DNA of 64,000 nt from contig MU271150.1 in NCBI GenBank assembly GCA_021432605.1, positions 558,001-622,000 of the forward strand. Direction: 5' to 3'. Source of the stretch: Coniochaeta sp. PMI_546. Lineage: Eukaryota > Ascomycota > Sordariomycetes > Coniochaetales > Coniochaetaceae. Of the stretch, positions 20,678 to 32,360 are shown piece after piece (positions within the stretch are counted from its first letter, which is position 1; every line of letters starts with the position of its first letter). The notes under the pieces are model-generated. The model did not search any database, was not told the origin of the DNA, and saw only the letters and a list, made by a program, of their open reading frames with translations. Position numbers and translations under genes: made by a program.

Positions 20678-23345
20678 ATGGAACCTCCCAAGCCTCCCGA
20701 TCAGCTAAAACATCGGCCGATGTCATATGCCGAAGCCTCCAAAGGAGCGAACAATGGGGAATCTGCAAAGCCACCGGATTCACGCAGGCGGTCGATGTCG
20801 CATGCCGACGCGCCCAAAGAGAAGGAGCTCATGACAGATTCAGAGCTTCCAGCTCGAGCCTGGCCTTCCTCCCGTGTTGAAGGTATAGCAGACAAAGCCT
20901 CACAAAAGCTGGACGTCGATGATACTGCCAAAGTGGCACACAAGATGGTGTCTTTGAAGTCCCCAAAGGGAGGCAAGCCAGCAATGTCCTATGCCGACAT
21001 CACTCGCAAGAATATACCAGTCCATAAGCAACCAAAAAGGCAGGCTTCGAGGCTCGAAACAAGGCAGGAGACTCGGCAGGCTTCTGAAGTTGACAAGACC
21101 AAGTTAGCCGTGAGCACTGCCCCGGCTACCCCGACCCAGAGAGCTTCTAGCACTCCGGAACTGTTACCCGCCATTGAGAATGCAGTGAGGTCGACTGAGA
21201 TAACCGCCAAGTCTGCATCGCCAAAGCCGTTAGGCGTGCCAGGGCGAGATCGCGCACCTTTGGAGAGACTCCCAGAGACAACGACAGACATGGCTCAGCA
21301 GATTGTAAGGACAACAGAGCCACCACGAAAGAATCGACTTCTTACCTGGGCTGGTGTGGCCAGTGGCCAAAGGTCCGCGGTCATGCCTCCGCTCACTCCT
21401 CGTCTTCAGCCTGGTGCTCCTGTCGTTCAGCCATCAACTTCTCAGACTCAAATCCCTATTCCAGGTGCTGATGACCCCGACTCCCCGATCAAGAAGAGTA
21501 TCAAGTCTGGCAAAGGAAGCAAGACTTCCGCTCGGCAGAAGACTAAAGAGAACAGTCAGCACAAAACTCCTGGTCTACAAGAGGCAAGAGATGGGTTGCA
21601 TTCGCCCACGCCAACACGGTCCAAGTCACCAAGAAAGAAACCTCAGACACCGAGCCAGCCAGGGAAGCGAGTGACAACCGCTAAGCAGTCACCTTCCAAA
21701 AGGGACGTTGGGGCGCCCAGGCAACCGGGAGTCGAGGCATATTTGAGTTCGTCTGATGTCGCGCCAAGCCCAAAGTTCGCTCCGATCACCGACAGGAGTG
21801 TTCCCATATATCCATCGGGAAATCTGGCAGCAACTTTGAAAAGGAGGCAGGAAGTGGAGCTTGCGACGAAACGGCTGACAGCCTCAGTTGCGAATCAGTT
21901 GCCGACCTTGACAACAGCTTGGACTTCTCAGAGTAGTCATGCCGCTTCGTTACCGGAGAGACAACAACACCAGGCGCCTGCAAAGATACCAGGCACAGCC
22001 TCTGTACCGGTCTCGTTCCCTCCCCTGAACACTTCTTGGCCAGCACTACCTACCGTACAAGCCAAGATCGACAACACCAGGTACGTCAACACGTCACAAT
22101 TCGAGAACAACAATATGCGCGGTCAGAGTCCCACGCCGCAAGGGCCCGTGGATCAGCATACTATAGCGGCCATCAACGAAATTCAAGCCAAAAAGGAAAG
22201 GGAAAGAAGCGCTATGCGCCGCGGCATTCCAAAGACAAATGCAAAGTAAGCATCCTTGCTCCCTTCCCTGGTCTTTTCACTGACGAAATCCAAACAGTCT
22301 CTGGCAGTTCCAGTTCGGCTGGGATGTGCTGGTCAAATGCGGTGCTGTCTGCTGGAGACTCCATAGACACATTCTCGAGGCGGAGTCTGCTTGGTTCGCG
22401 AAGAGACTTCCTCCGCATGATCCCGTAAGAAACAGCGTCGAAATATCATGGTTTGCTGCCAATACATGCTAACGTAGGCCAAACACCAGGCAAGGCCATA
22501 CGTCGAATTCAACTGCGACAGCCACGAGACAAACGCCATCGGCCACGCCCTGTGGTTCATGTACCATGGCTGTAAAGTGACCTGTCCCTTTCCCCTTCTC
22601 TACCATCCGCTAACAGCCGTCTCCTCCAGTCTACGAAAACAGCACTCTGCCACCCAACGACTTGATGGACGGCGACTGCATCCGCAGGAACGTCTACATG
22701 TACCTCTGCGGCGCGAGCGTGGACTGCCGCAGCATGATGAACTTCGCCACGTCGGCCGTGGAACAGATCACCTCTGTCCTGGCAGACATCATGCCTGCCG
22801 TGTACAAGGACACCGGAGTCCACCGCTTCTACATACCCCTCACGCAGGGGCTGGAGCTGCTGCACTCGCAGGGCAACCGGACCAACATGTTTCACATGAG
22901 AGTGGCGATGGCGAAGCTGGTGGATGTCACGCTGCTTTACTTGATGGTGAATGAAGGGTTCAAGGACACGTTCAAGCCGCATTGGGGAAGGGAGATATAT
23001 CCTATGTGTTTCTGGGATAGTGTGGTGTTTAGGAGGATGGGGTTGATTGGGGAGGCGGACGAGGACGCGGTCGTGGCTGTTGAGTCGGACGAGGGGACTG
23101 TGGTTGGGGAGGGGGAGAAGGGGGAGCTGGAGGAGGAGGATGATGTCACTCCGAGGCCTGAGGAGAGGCAGAGGGATGCTGCGGTAACTTGGGGTTTGCC
23201 GGCACAGCGAGGGGTAGAGCAACAGCGATACAGAGAGGATACGGATCCTCAGGTCGAAACGCCGTCTCGAGCAGAACCACAGACGAACAAGGGGGATGCG
23301 GAGCCTCAACCGGACGTGTGGTGTCTCAGCATCTCGAAATACTGA
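20678..23345 (+). CDS. BTB/POZ-like protein with long disordered N-terminus
   Basis: There are four exons, 20678-22245, 22298-22424, 22490-22571 and 22630-23345, giving 830 residues. Residues 1-~520 are disordered, rich in Ser, Pro and Lys, with three copies of a short motif: MSYAEASK (15-22), MSHADAPK (40-47) and MSYADITR (103-110). After the first intron comes a BTB-like fold of the fungal kind: FGWDVLVKCGAVCWRLHRHI, then AESAWFAKRLPPHD and AIGHALWFMYHGF, equivalent to the DV.I.CG..WKVHR..LC..S.FFAKA pattern. The C-terminal part contains helices (MMNFATSAVEQITSVLADIM) and ends in an acidic disordered tail. BTB domains mediate dimerisation and Cul3 adaptor functions; the specific role here is unknown. 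Confidence 0.75.
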
Positions 23346-24048
23346 GAAGTGGAAGGAGGCGGTAACGAGGTGATGGATACGACTTGATTGATTTTTGCGC
23401 TTGATTTACGAAGCATTGGTGAGATACCCAGAGGCATTTGGAGGGCGTCAGCGGCTTGTTTTGATGAGAAGGAGAGAATTTAGATTGCATACTCGTGTGG
23501 CCTCACCACAACTAGTAGAGTCTAGAGTAAGGCGCTCCCCCCCGAGGATTTCGCCCGGCTACCTTGCTCCAGGTGTTTGACAACGGTGTATAGGTGACCG
23601 TGGACGGTGCAAACGTCTTGTTGTGTCTTTGTCGTTCAGCGTCTTATCATGATCCGAGACGTTCACTACGTGTGTTGTGGAACGGCTAATGGGGACTCGA
23701 CGATCTGGGGCAGGTAAGACTCGTAAGAGCGAGGGATAAGGGCTGCAGTGGTTCGGACGCTGTGCAACCCTCTGTGCACCTATCACAGGGCTGTCAGCTG
23801 CAGATGCCTGAGGGCTTTGGCACTTGCGATTGGCTGGTGTATACCCCAGCACTCATTTCAATCCTAGTCTAGTCCGTCTGGCGGCGTGCGGTGCAGAGGT
23901 CGACTATGTTAAAAAGCCGCGCCGGAGCCAGGCAATTTGCGGTGGTCTTCATGTCACGATGGGTACATTTTCAAACTTCATATAGACCTAGACGACCTAA
24001 ATGTGGATATTCGAGCTTCATAGCGGTCTCTAGAGTCCAGGCGTGCCA
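23346..24048. other. Intergenic (0.7 kb)
   Basis: This lies between two tandem plus-strand genes. Nothing recognisable is seen beyond a short CCCCCCC run near 23538. Confidence 0.5.
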
Positions 24049-27000
24049 ATGTCTCGAAGATACGACACGCCTGACAGAACATGGTCGAGTGACAGCCACT
24101 TGCTGCCGGCTGGCATTCGTCATGTTCCAAGGCGAGACGTTCCACCACTGGCGCGGTCTGAAGAGCCGCCGGTCCGACCGTGGCAGCAAGGAGAGCCACC
24201 CAGAGAGCGACCGCCTCAGCGTGTCCGCTTCCAAGACACTTACGACGACTATGACCAGTATGCAAGGCCTCCGCCTCCAGGGCCTGCGCAGTACTCTTAT
24301 GACTCTTATGATAATGGGGCCACTTCCAGGCCGCTTCGCACCGCTGGTCCGACTCTTGGTGAAAGACGGGCACGAGAAGAGCTCGAGTGGGAGCTAAGTC
24401 AACGTGCCCGTCGGGAGCTGGAGCTGGTGCGCGCAAGGGAAGAATATGCGAGACTGCGGCAGCAGGAAGAACTTGCACGGGAAGAGCATCAACGACGGGA
24501 GAGAGAGGAGCGACGGGAGATAGAGGATCGACGACGGAGAGAAAGCGGCGACCACAAAAACTCATATGCGCCTCCTCGGCCTCCAACTCGGGCTCATGTT
24601 CGTCGACGCTCATCTAGTCCACCATTAGTACCTTACGGAGAGCGACTTGCTGGCGACCGTGGCGATGACAAGCAGGGCCGCCGCTCACGCTCGTCCAGTC
24701 CGCCAGACAGATTCATCAAGGCCGAGCTCTACTCTGATCCAGAGAGTTACGACGATAAGTCCGGGAAGTCTGGACGCTATGCTAGTTCAGAGCGTTACGA
24801 TGATGCGGGCCCAGCAACTGCGGAACCGTCAGGTTATGAGCCGCAGTCGTATGCCTGGCAGCATGGGCCGCCACGCCCGCCAGGCACAAATATCGGCGAG
24901 GACGGCAATGAGAGTGACACATCTTGGAATAGCAGCAGTGATATTTCTGGCAACGAGCTGTATGATCTATACAACGAGCACAAGATCTACGAGTTCAACC
25001 CCTCACATCTCTCACGTAAACCATCCCAGGATGCTTCCACCACCTTAAGCGGTTCCATTGGAGATGTTTCTACCGCCATGGGGAGCGGTAGCGGCGAAAA
25101 AGGCCCTCGGGGCGCCAGCCCGGATCCAAGCCCTGGATCCCAGGCCGTGCGTCCGTATCGAATCTACCAGTCCGAATATACTGGAGATGGGTATCCGGAA
25201 GGCTCACACTCGGTGAAGTTGACTGCTGTCCTGGATTCAAAGAGGCAACGGCAACCGCTTTTCAAGTGGAGGTATTGCACTCCTTGCGTTGTCGATCAGG
25301 GAAGGACATATACTAACCGAGTTCAAGACATATTCACCAGACGACGATGAATTTCGATGAGCTCTCGGTATGAACTGTTATTCGATTTCTTTCTTTGATG
25401 GGTTGATTCTAACGGTGTTGTCCAGAAAGAGGTAGGACGTATCGGGGGTCTATCTGACGCTGACAATCATGGTCTCAACAAACTGCTGTCAGACGTCAAG
25501 AAATATTCCATCAAGTCGATTCCGACCTCTAAAGGGTCAAATGTCAAGCACATGGAACCCGGCCTACTGCAGGTTAGAGTCGACGCAGACAGGCCTGCTA
25601 GAGCGAAGAACATGCCCCCTCGGACGGCGACCTGGCTATGTATTCCTTATTTTTCACTCCAGAAATACGCGGGGCCTCTCTCGGCTGCAGCCTCAGGGTC
25701 CTTTCCGACCCGAACGCTGTTGCAGGAACAGTACTCTGAAGTATCAGCAGAGAGAGATATGCAGCAGGCCGTGTGCCAGACCGGGCACGTGCCGCCTGGC
25801 ATGTGCTTCCACGTCGCGCAGATGTGGTGTATAGTGCTCGACGATTGTTAGTGCTCGTTCATCATGCTATAGCAGATGAACATGTTACTAACAGATGGCC
25901 AGCTCTACTAATAACTTGCGGTACTATGCCCGATCCCACAGAGAAAGGTAACTTCGATGACATGATCGATCTCGTCACCAAACCATCTCAGGACCCCTCC
26001 AGTTCTGTTTCTTCCTTCATATATGTCTACTACACAGAGGCGGTGATGTACGCGTTACCGATTGATCAATGCAGATCCTGGTTTGTAAGGATAGCCCCAG
26101 GACACGTTGCAAGTGCCCAGGTTGGCCATTCACTGACAGCTGTTTTGCAGGCCTTTATCTCCCACTTCCACGAGTTTTGGCCCAACACTCTGAAGTTCAC
26201 TCATCGTGATCGCCTAGTGACAGCCGCTGACTGGCCAGCCATCTTCAACTTGGCTCGTCTTTCCAGTAGCAGGGTACTCCTTGTCCTGAAGCTGGGGTGA
26301 GTAGACACACCGTTCTCAAAATGCCATGTGTGCTTACAAAAGTTCAGGGCGGCACCGCAGCCCCCGGCTCGAGGAGTCCTCAAGTCCCTCGTAAAGGACG
26401 ATACCGCATGCGAAGACAAAGACAATGCAGATGGAAGTGAGATCAAGCCGAAAGACAATCTCAAGCCCCCGGACAAGGGCAAACAGAATGCCACATCCAA
26501 GAGCCCGACCATCTCAAACCCGGAGGATGACAAATTCCACGTCTTCAGCTGGCTCGAATCCTTCACTGCGAGCGGACAGCCTAGCTCTCAGGAACAGGCT
26601 GAGTCACTGCGAATGCAGTTGCAAGAAATAGAAGACTTCTTGAGCAATGAGACAAACAGGCTTGATCGTCAAGCATATAAAAACTGCCCCGAAGCTACAC
26701 ATTTGACGGCACTGACCTATCTGGAAGAGCAAGCTGCAACAGTCAAGAGAAATTCTCACTTGAAGCGGGACTTCGAGGATCGTGTCGATGTCCTCAACGC
26801 CGCGGAGATTGTCTTCCGCTTCTTCTTACCCCTTGAATCTGAGGGGCCGACCGTTCGGAAGTTCTGGGGTGCCATTCATCGTATAGTACAGGTAAGTAGT
26901 CGAGATGCAGTAGGCAAGATACAACATCACCTTCAGGTGATTTACGAACCAGACAACCAGAGGTCTACGCTATCGTAAGATGACAGACGAACTGCCACTG

Positions 27001-28743
27001 ACGCTTTGTAGATGCCAAAGCCTGAGACCAGTCGGGACTTCCGTTACTCGCGGAACAGCAGTAGAAGTGTATACGAGGGGAACGTGCTCCAGACCAGGAT
27101 CGCCTTGCGGGAACTTACGCAAGAGCTCCAATCTTTCACCAACATCATCTCGCACGCCCAGCCTCTCGAGCGCGCCAGCTTAACGGTTCCGATCCAGCTG
27201 AACCGGGCATGGATCTATCTGATTTTAGCGCTGGCAAAGGCCACTAGGAAGTCGATGGTTCGGAATGCACACTTTGACAACGCCAAGGACCTCATCAAGG
27301 AGGGTATGGCGGAGGTGATGCAGGCACTGCCCAGCGAGGACCTCCTGGCAAGAGAAGTCGTCCTGCCCCTCGAAATTGTCTCGTTACTGAGCCTGAAGCT
27401 ACTCCAAGACACGACTGGGACGTATCCGAATCTCGACACGATATACTCTGAGTACCTGAACGCGTTGGTAAGTCAAAGCCCCCTTTCTTCCTCCAGCGAT
27501 ATATTTATGGTGCTGTCGTACAATCCGTTTCGTTGTCAGATTAACGAGAGCGATACAGGACAACGAGGTAGCCACAAAACCATCAGAGCGGTCCTTTGAA
27601 CACCGTATCAACCTCCTCAAACAAGAAGCAACAGTCATCAACCGCGTCGTCGGCAAGCAACGCCGCATCTTCGCAGCCCTCGCGCCCTCTGAGTTCCTCC
27701 GCGAGCCCCAAACTGTCAACCTCATCAGCCCTTCGGGACCCTCACCCTTCGCCCCCAAGAAACGTGCCCTCGACGAAGGCGACTACTACCAGTCTTACCA
27801 ACCGCAGCCGCTGAGGAGCAGGGAATACGCCGAAAGGGAACAAGTCAGGATGGCCTCGAACGAGCCGGTCAGGGGGTACAGTCGCGCGCCAACTGTCCAC
27901 GAATCGTACATTCCGCACGATAGACGGCATTGGGTTGAAACAATGCCAATTGACGGCGAGGTCAGCCCTGCTGCTGCGAAGGAATACTACCGCCTCTCTC
28001 CCACGCGGCTCGGAGGTTTCCGAGACCTCCTCACCACTGATTGTCTCTCTTTGATCGATCGAAGATACACGGCGTTCAACGAGTTGTTCCCTTATGCGAA
28101 TTACTTGCAGGAATATGTGAGTTTTTGCTCCTACGTCGAACGCTTCCAGCTTGCTCTGTGGATCCAAATGAGATCATCAAGACACCATCTGACTAACCCC
28201 TGACAGAACAAGAACAAATGGGAAGACACCAAAGACCGCCAAGAACAAGCCATCTACGCCTTTACTATCGTGACAGTGATCTTCCTACCTCTCTCAGCTG
28301 TAGCAGGTATCTTCGGCATGAACACGGCCGACGTGCGGGATATGGACTTCGACCAGTGGCTTTACTGGGCCACCGCCGTCCCGGTCACCGTGGCCGTGAT
28401 CCTCCTGGGACTCTGGTGGATGGGAGAGCTGCGGAATGCGCTCAGCTGGCTTCCCTGGGTTGGGAGAAAGGATGGCTACGCAATCATAGGCGGATATGGA
28501 CCTAACAGGGGAAAGAAAGTAAGGATGGTGAGGGACGACGGGGAGATGTTGTTGCCGGCCGTGATGGTGCAAAGGCCGAGCGAGGATGTTGAAGAGGATA
28601 TCGACGTTCGGATTACGACGAGACCTCCTGGTCCGCGAATGCTGAGGCAGAGATCGGCTGGGCCGGGATATGTAGTGCCGGATGAGTACACGACGCTTGA
28701 GTCTGGGAGACAGAGGGGGCACCAGCGGCCTTGGGCGGATTAG
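24049..28743 (+). CDS. CorA-like metal-ion transporter, 1368 residues, nine exons
   Basis: Exons are 24049-25271, 25328-25367, 25426-25846, 25903-26084, 26151-26296, 26348-26891, 27012-27467, 27559-28116 and 28207-28743; all junctions are GT..AG and in phase. The first ATG (MSRRYDTPDRTW) is preferred over an upstream GTG. Residues 1-~400 are disordered with a charged coiled coil (REELEWELSQRARRELEL onward). The middle part contains the conserved WLCIPYFSLQKYA, HVAQMWCIVLDD and CRSWFAFISHFHEFW segments of large fungal CorA-like proteins. The C-terminus has two membrane helices (~1204-1226 and ~1243-1266) with the signature GMN at the end of the first (GIFGMNTADV). CorA proteins are pentameric Mg2+/divalent channels; ion choice and membrane are not evident here. 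Confidence 0.85.
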
Positions 28744-29317
28744 ACGAGTTGAGTTGTAGATCTTGTCTGGACATTACTTCCCCAGGTCAACTCAGATGCT
28801 CCGGCCAAAGAAATACGACATTTTGACTGGACGAGTGCTTGCTTATAGCGTCACGAGCTACACAGCTCTGCCCTTTGGGCGGAAGCCCTGGTCGAAGCAC
28901 GGCCATGATGTTCCCAGAAACAACTCGTGAAGACTTGATGACCATCCACATTCGACATTGAGTCCGATAGTCAGAAACACACCATAGCAGCAGCCAGTCT
29001 CAAGCAAGTCTGCCTATGTTAGTACCAGTGTTCGATTGTTGCGTTTGGGGGTACCCAAGCTTGTGCCAAAAAAAGCCTACATGATCCATATGCGATCCTG
29101 TTAGAGTTCGTGGTCACCCCAAAGTACTGATTACTTCCACAGTATGCAACACTGATGTATGCATATATCCCAACATGCATTTAACCGATGACCATCTTGG
29201 CGTCGGATCCTCGCCCCCGTATCTTCCGACCGCCACCGCCCACAATCGGCGCTCCGGCAACTCAGGCGCCGTCATCATTGTCGGAGCTTGCGCAATACGC
29301 TTATCAAAATCGCCAAC
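28744..29317. other. Intergenic (0.57 kb)
   Basis: This holds the 3' flank of the CorA-like gene and the promoter of the Zn2Cys6 regulator. No gene or repeat is seen. Confidence 0.5.
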
Positions 29318-32300
29318 ATGGACGTCGACCCTCAGCTCCGAAACCACGGGGCAGGCGACGATGCGTCCGTAACCTCGACGTCGACGGCGCAACAGGATGC
29401 GACGCAATCGCCGCAACACCAACAGCACAATCATGCCATCCAACACCAAAACCCCCCTCCTCCGGCGACTTACACCTCCGCCCCAGGCCAAGCCGGAGGC
29501 AACTCCGCCTTCTCCCCCCAAACGCCCACATCGGCCGTGAGCAACCTCACCAACACCCCCAACTACCCGCCCTCGACCACCACCCACGAAGGCGATCCCT
29601 CCTCACGCGACCGCGCCTCGTTCGGGACCCCTCCCGTCCTCGGACCGGGCGGCATCCCGCTCGACAAGAAGGCGCGCGCGTGCGAGTCCTGCCGCGGCCT
29701 CAAGGTGCGCTGCGAGCCGGACCCCTCCAACCCGAACCCGGACGACGGGCCCTGCCGCCGGTGCGCCAAGGCCGGACGCGCCTGCGTGGTCACGCAGCCC
29801 ACGCGGAAGAGGCAGAAGAAGACCGACTCCCGCGTGGCGGAGCTGGAGAAGAAGATCGATGCCCTGACGGCGAGCTTGCACGCCACACGGGGCAGCGGGA
29901 GTGTCGGACACAATGACAGGGATACCCATGCCGCGGTCGAGACGTACCCGCTAAGCAGTCTGGCTAGTCGGTCGTGGCAGAGCGCCGCTGCGCAGGCTAC
30001 GCCGACCCAGGGTCCGGCGCGGGCGCAGGCCGTCCCGCATGCGCCGGCTATGGGCCAAGGCCCGGTCAAGTTCGGCGGGATCGAGGTGGATTTCGGCAGA
30101 CCGAAGGGTCCGCCTCCCATGGTGATGGCGGGGCAGAAGCGGAAGTTCACCGATGCGAGTAGTGTCACTGAGGACAGGGCGGCTAGTGCGCCTCCGCTGC
30201 CGCCGCAGGTGTCGGCGAGCAGTAGCGGGATGGGCCACGAGTACTCGGATTGTGTCGACAGGGCGATTATTACGATGGACAAGGCGAATGAGCTGTGGAC
30301 TAGGTATACGGATCATATGGTGCCACATTTGCCTGGCGTGGTGTTTCCTGCTGGCACGACGGCGGCGGAGATAAGGAAGACGAAGCCGGTGCTGTTCCTT
30401 TCTATCATGGCTGTCAGCTCGTCGGAAATGCCCTCTGTGCAGCGGACGTTGACCAAGGAGCTGATGCAGATACTGGCGGACAAGGTCATGGTGGTTGGCG
30501 AGAAGAGCCTGGAGTTGGTGCAGGCTATGCAGGTCGCTGTCATGTGGTACTGGCCCCCGGAGCACTTCGAGGAGCTCAAGTTCTACCAGTTGGTGCATAT
30601 CGCGGCTGTTATGGCGATCGACATCGGGTTGGGGAGGAAGAAGTCCATCATGGGAGGAGGAATGGGACTGAAGAAGCACATACCCGCCGAGTGGCGCCAG
30701 CAGCACTTCAAGAAACACCCGCTGCCGGATCCTACGACTATCGAAGCAAGAAGGGCATGGTTGGCATGCTACTTCCTGGCGACCAATACGTCCATGGCGC
30801 TGCATCGGCCGAATCTGATCAGGTGGAATTCGTTCATGACGGAGTGCGTGGATATCCTCGAGTCCAGTCCCGAGGCCGCACCGACGGACAAGTACTTCTG
30901 TCATCTTGTCTGGACGCATAAGTTGGCGGAGGAGGTCGGCATTCAGTTTGCGATGGACGATCCGTCTGCCAACATCAACATCGCGGATTCCAGGACACAG
31001 TATGCTCTGAGAGGCTTTGAGAGGGACCTGGAGAAGTATAGCAGCTCCGTGCCCGAGGAGCTTAGGCAACGTGAGTCCACCTATAACCGCTCAGAAGCAT
31101 TCCTTCTTGCACATTGCTAACTGACATGTCACAGCTTCCTTGATGCTCAGCTTCCACGTGCTCAATCTCTATATGCACGAGATTGCCACGCAGCCAGACA
31201 ATGTAGAGGAGTGGAAGCAGGCCAGCACTGCAGAAGATATACGGGATGCCCTCGCCTCCGACGTACCCCTGACACCCGCGCATATCAACGCACTGTCTGC
31301 TTGTCTTACGGCTATTGATGGCATATTTGAAGTGTTCCTCTCGATGGACATCACGAGCATCCGTTGCCTACCAGTCTTTAACTACGTCCGGGTAGCATAT
31401 GCGGTTGTCGTACTCATCAAGATGTACTTCGCCGCCTCGTCGCCCAAGAGCGAGCTGGGCAAGGTCATCAACAAGGACAACATGAAAGTCGAGCAGCATC
31501 TCGACAACCTGCTCGAGAAGTTCGGCCTCACGGCGGCCAGCGACAAGAGTCGTCCGGCTTCCAAGTTCCTCGTGGTGCTAGTCATGTTACGGTCCTGGTT
31601 CCAGAAGCAAAAAGGCGGTGGCGGCTCTGTGCCTCTCCAACTGCCCTGCACGGAGTACAGAACGCCAAAGACCAACAGCCCGCCGAGGAAGCAGTCTCTA
31701 CCACATTCACAAGGCCAGACACCACAGACACAGCAGCAGCAGCAACAACAGCAACAACAACCGGACTACTCCGCCACAGCCAACACCCCGCTGCAGCTCC
31801 TTTCCGAGATCGCAACCAAAGACTCCAATGGAACCGGCGGCTCCAGCACGGGTCCCACGCCGCGCCCAACACCGGATTTCTACTGGGCCGGCCGCCAGCC
31901 GCAGCAGCCCTTCATCTACGACGACACAACCAGCAACAACAACTCCTCCACCCCGACAAACACATCCAGCCTCACGCCCGGGGGCGGCGTCGTGCAGGCG
32001 ACCGCCACAGCCACCACAGCAGACCCCCCGGACGGCCCCGGCTTCCCCTACGGCGCCGGCAGCAGCAGCAGCAGCAGCAACGCGGCGGGCATAAACCTGC
32101 TCGACGTTGCGGGGTTCGACTACACGGGCATCGGGTTCGGGGACGGGTTCGCGCAGGCCATGGACCTGACGCTGGCGGGCATCGCGGACGGGAGCATGAT
32201 GTACGCGCTGCCGCCCGGCAGCTGGGATGGCGGGAACAGGTACGTCGTGCAGGACCCGGCGTTCCTGGGCGCGCTTGACGGGATGGGCATGGGTGGTGGC

Positions 32301-32360
32301 GCGCCGCACGGGACTGGGGGTGGTGGTGGAGGAGCAGGAGGAGGAGGGTACCAGTTTTAA
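29318..32360 (+). CDS. Zn2Cys6 transcription factor
   Basis: There are two exons, 29318-31070 and 31135-32360 (64-nt intron with a TGCTAAC branch site), giving 992 residues. I start at MDVDPQLRNH; the frame extends upstream without an ATG. The binuclear cluster has Cys122, 125, 132, 146, 149 and 156 (CX2CX6CX13CX2CX6C; ACESCRGLKVRC), followed by a basic linker (PTRKRQKKTD) and a short coiled coil (RVAELEKKIDAL) for dimerisation. The body (NELWTRYTDHMVPHLPGVVF onward) is a fungal middle-homology region. The cluster and linker resemble the Leu3/War1 group, but orthology is not established. The C-terminus is low-complexity: a ten-Gln tract, poly-Ser from AGC repeats and a Gly-rich end, possibly an activation domain. 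Confidence 0.85.

Noticed and set aside
29951-31069. 372-codon open frame antisense to the Zn2Cys6 regulator
   Set aside because: It mirrors the GC-biased codons of the real gene, shows no family signature, and the sense strand has clear zinc-cluster and splice evidence.
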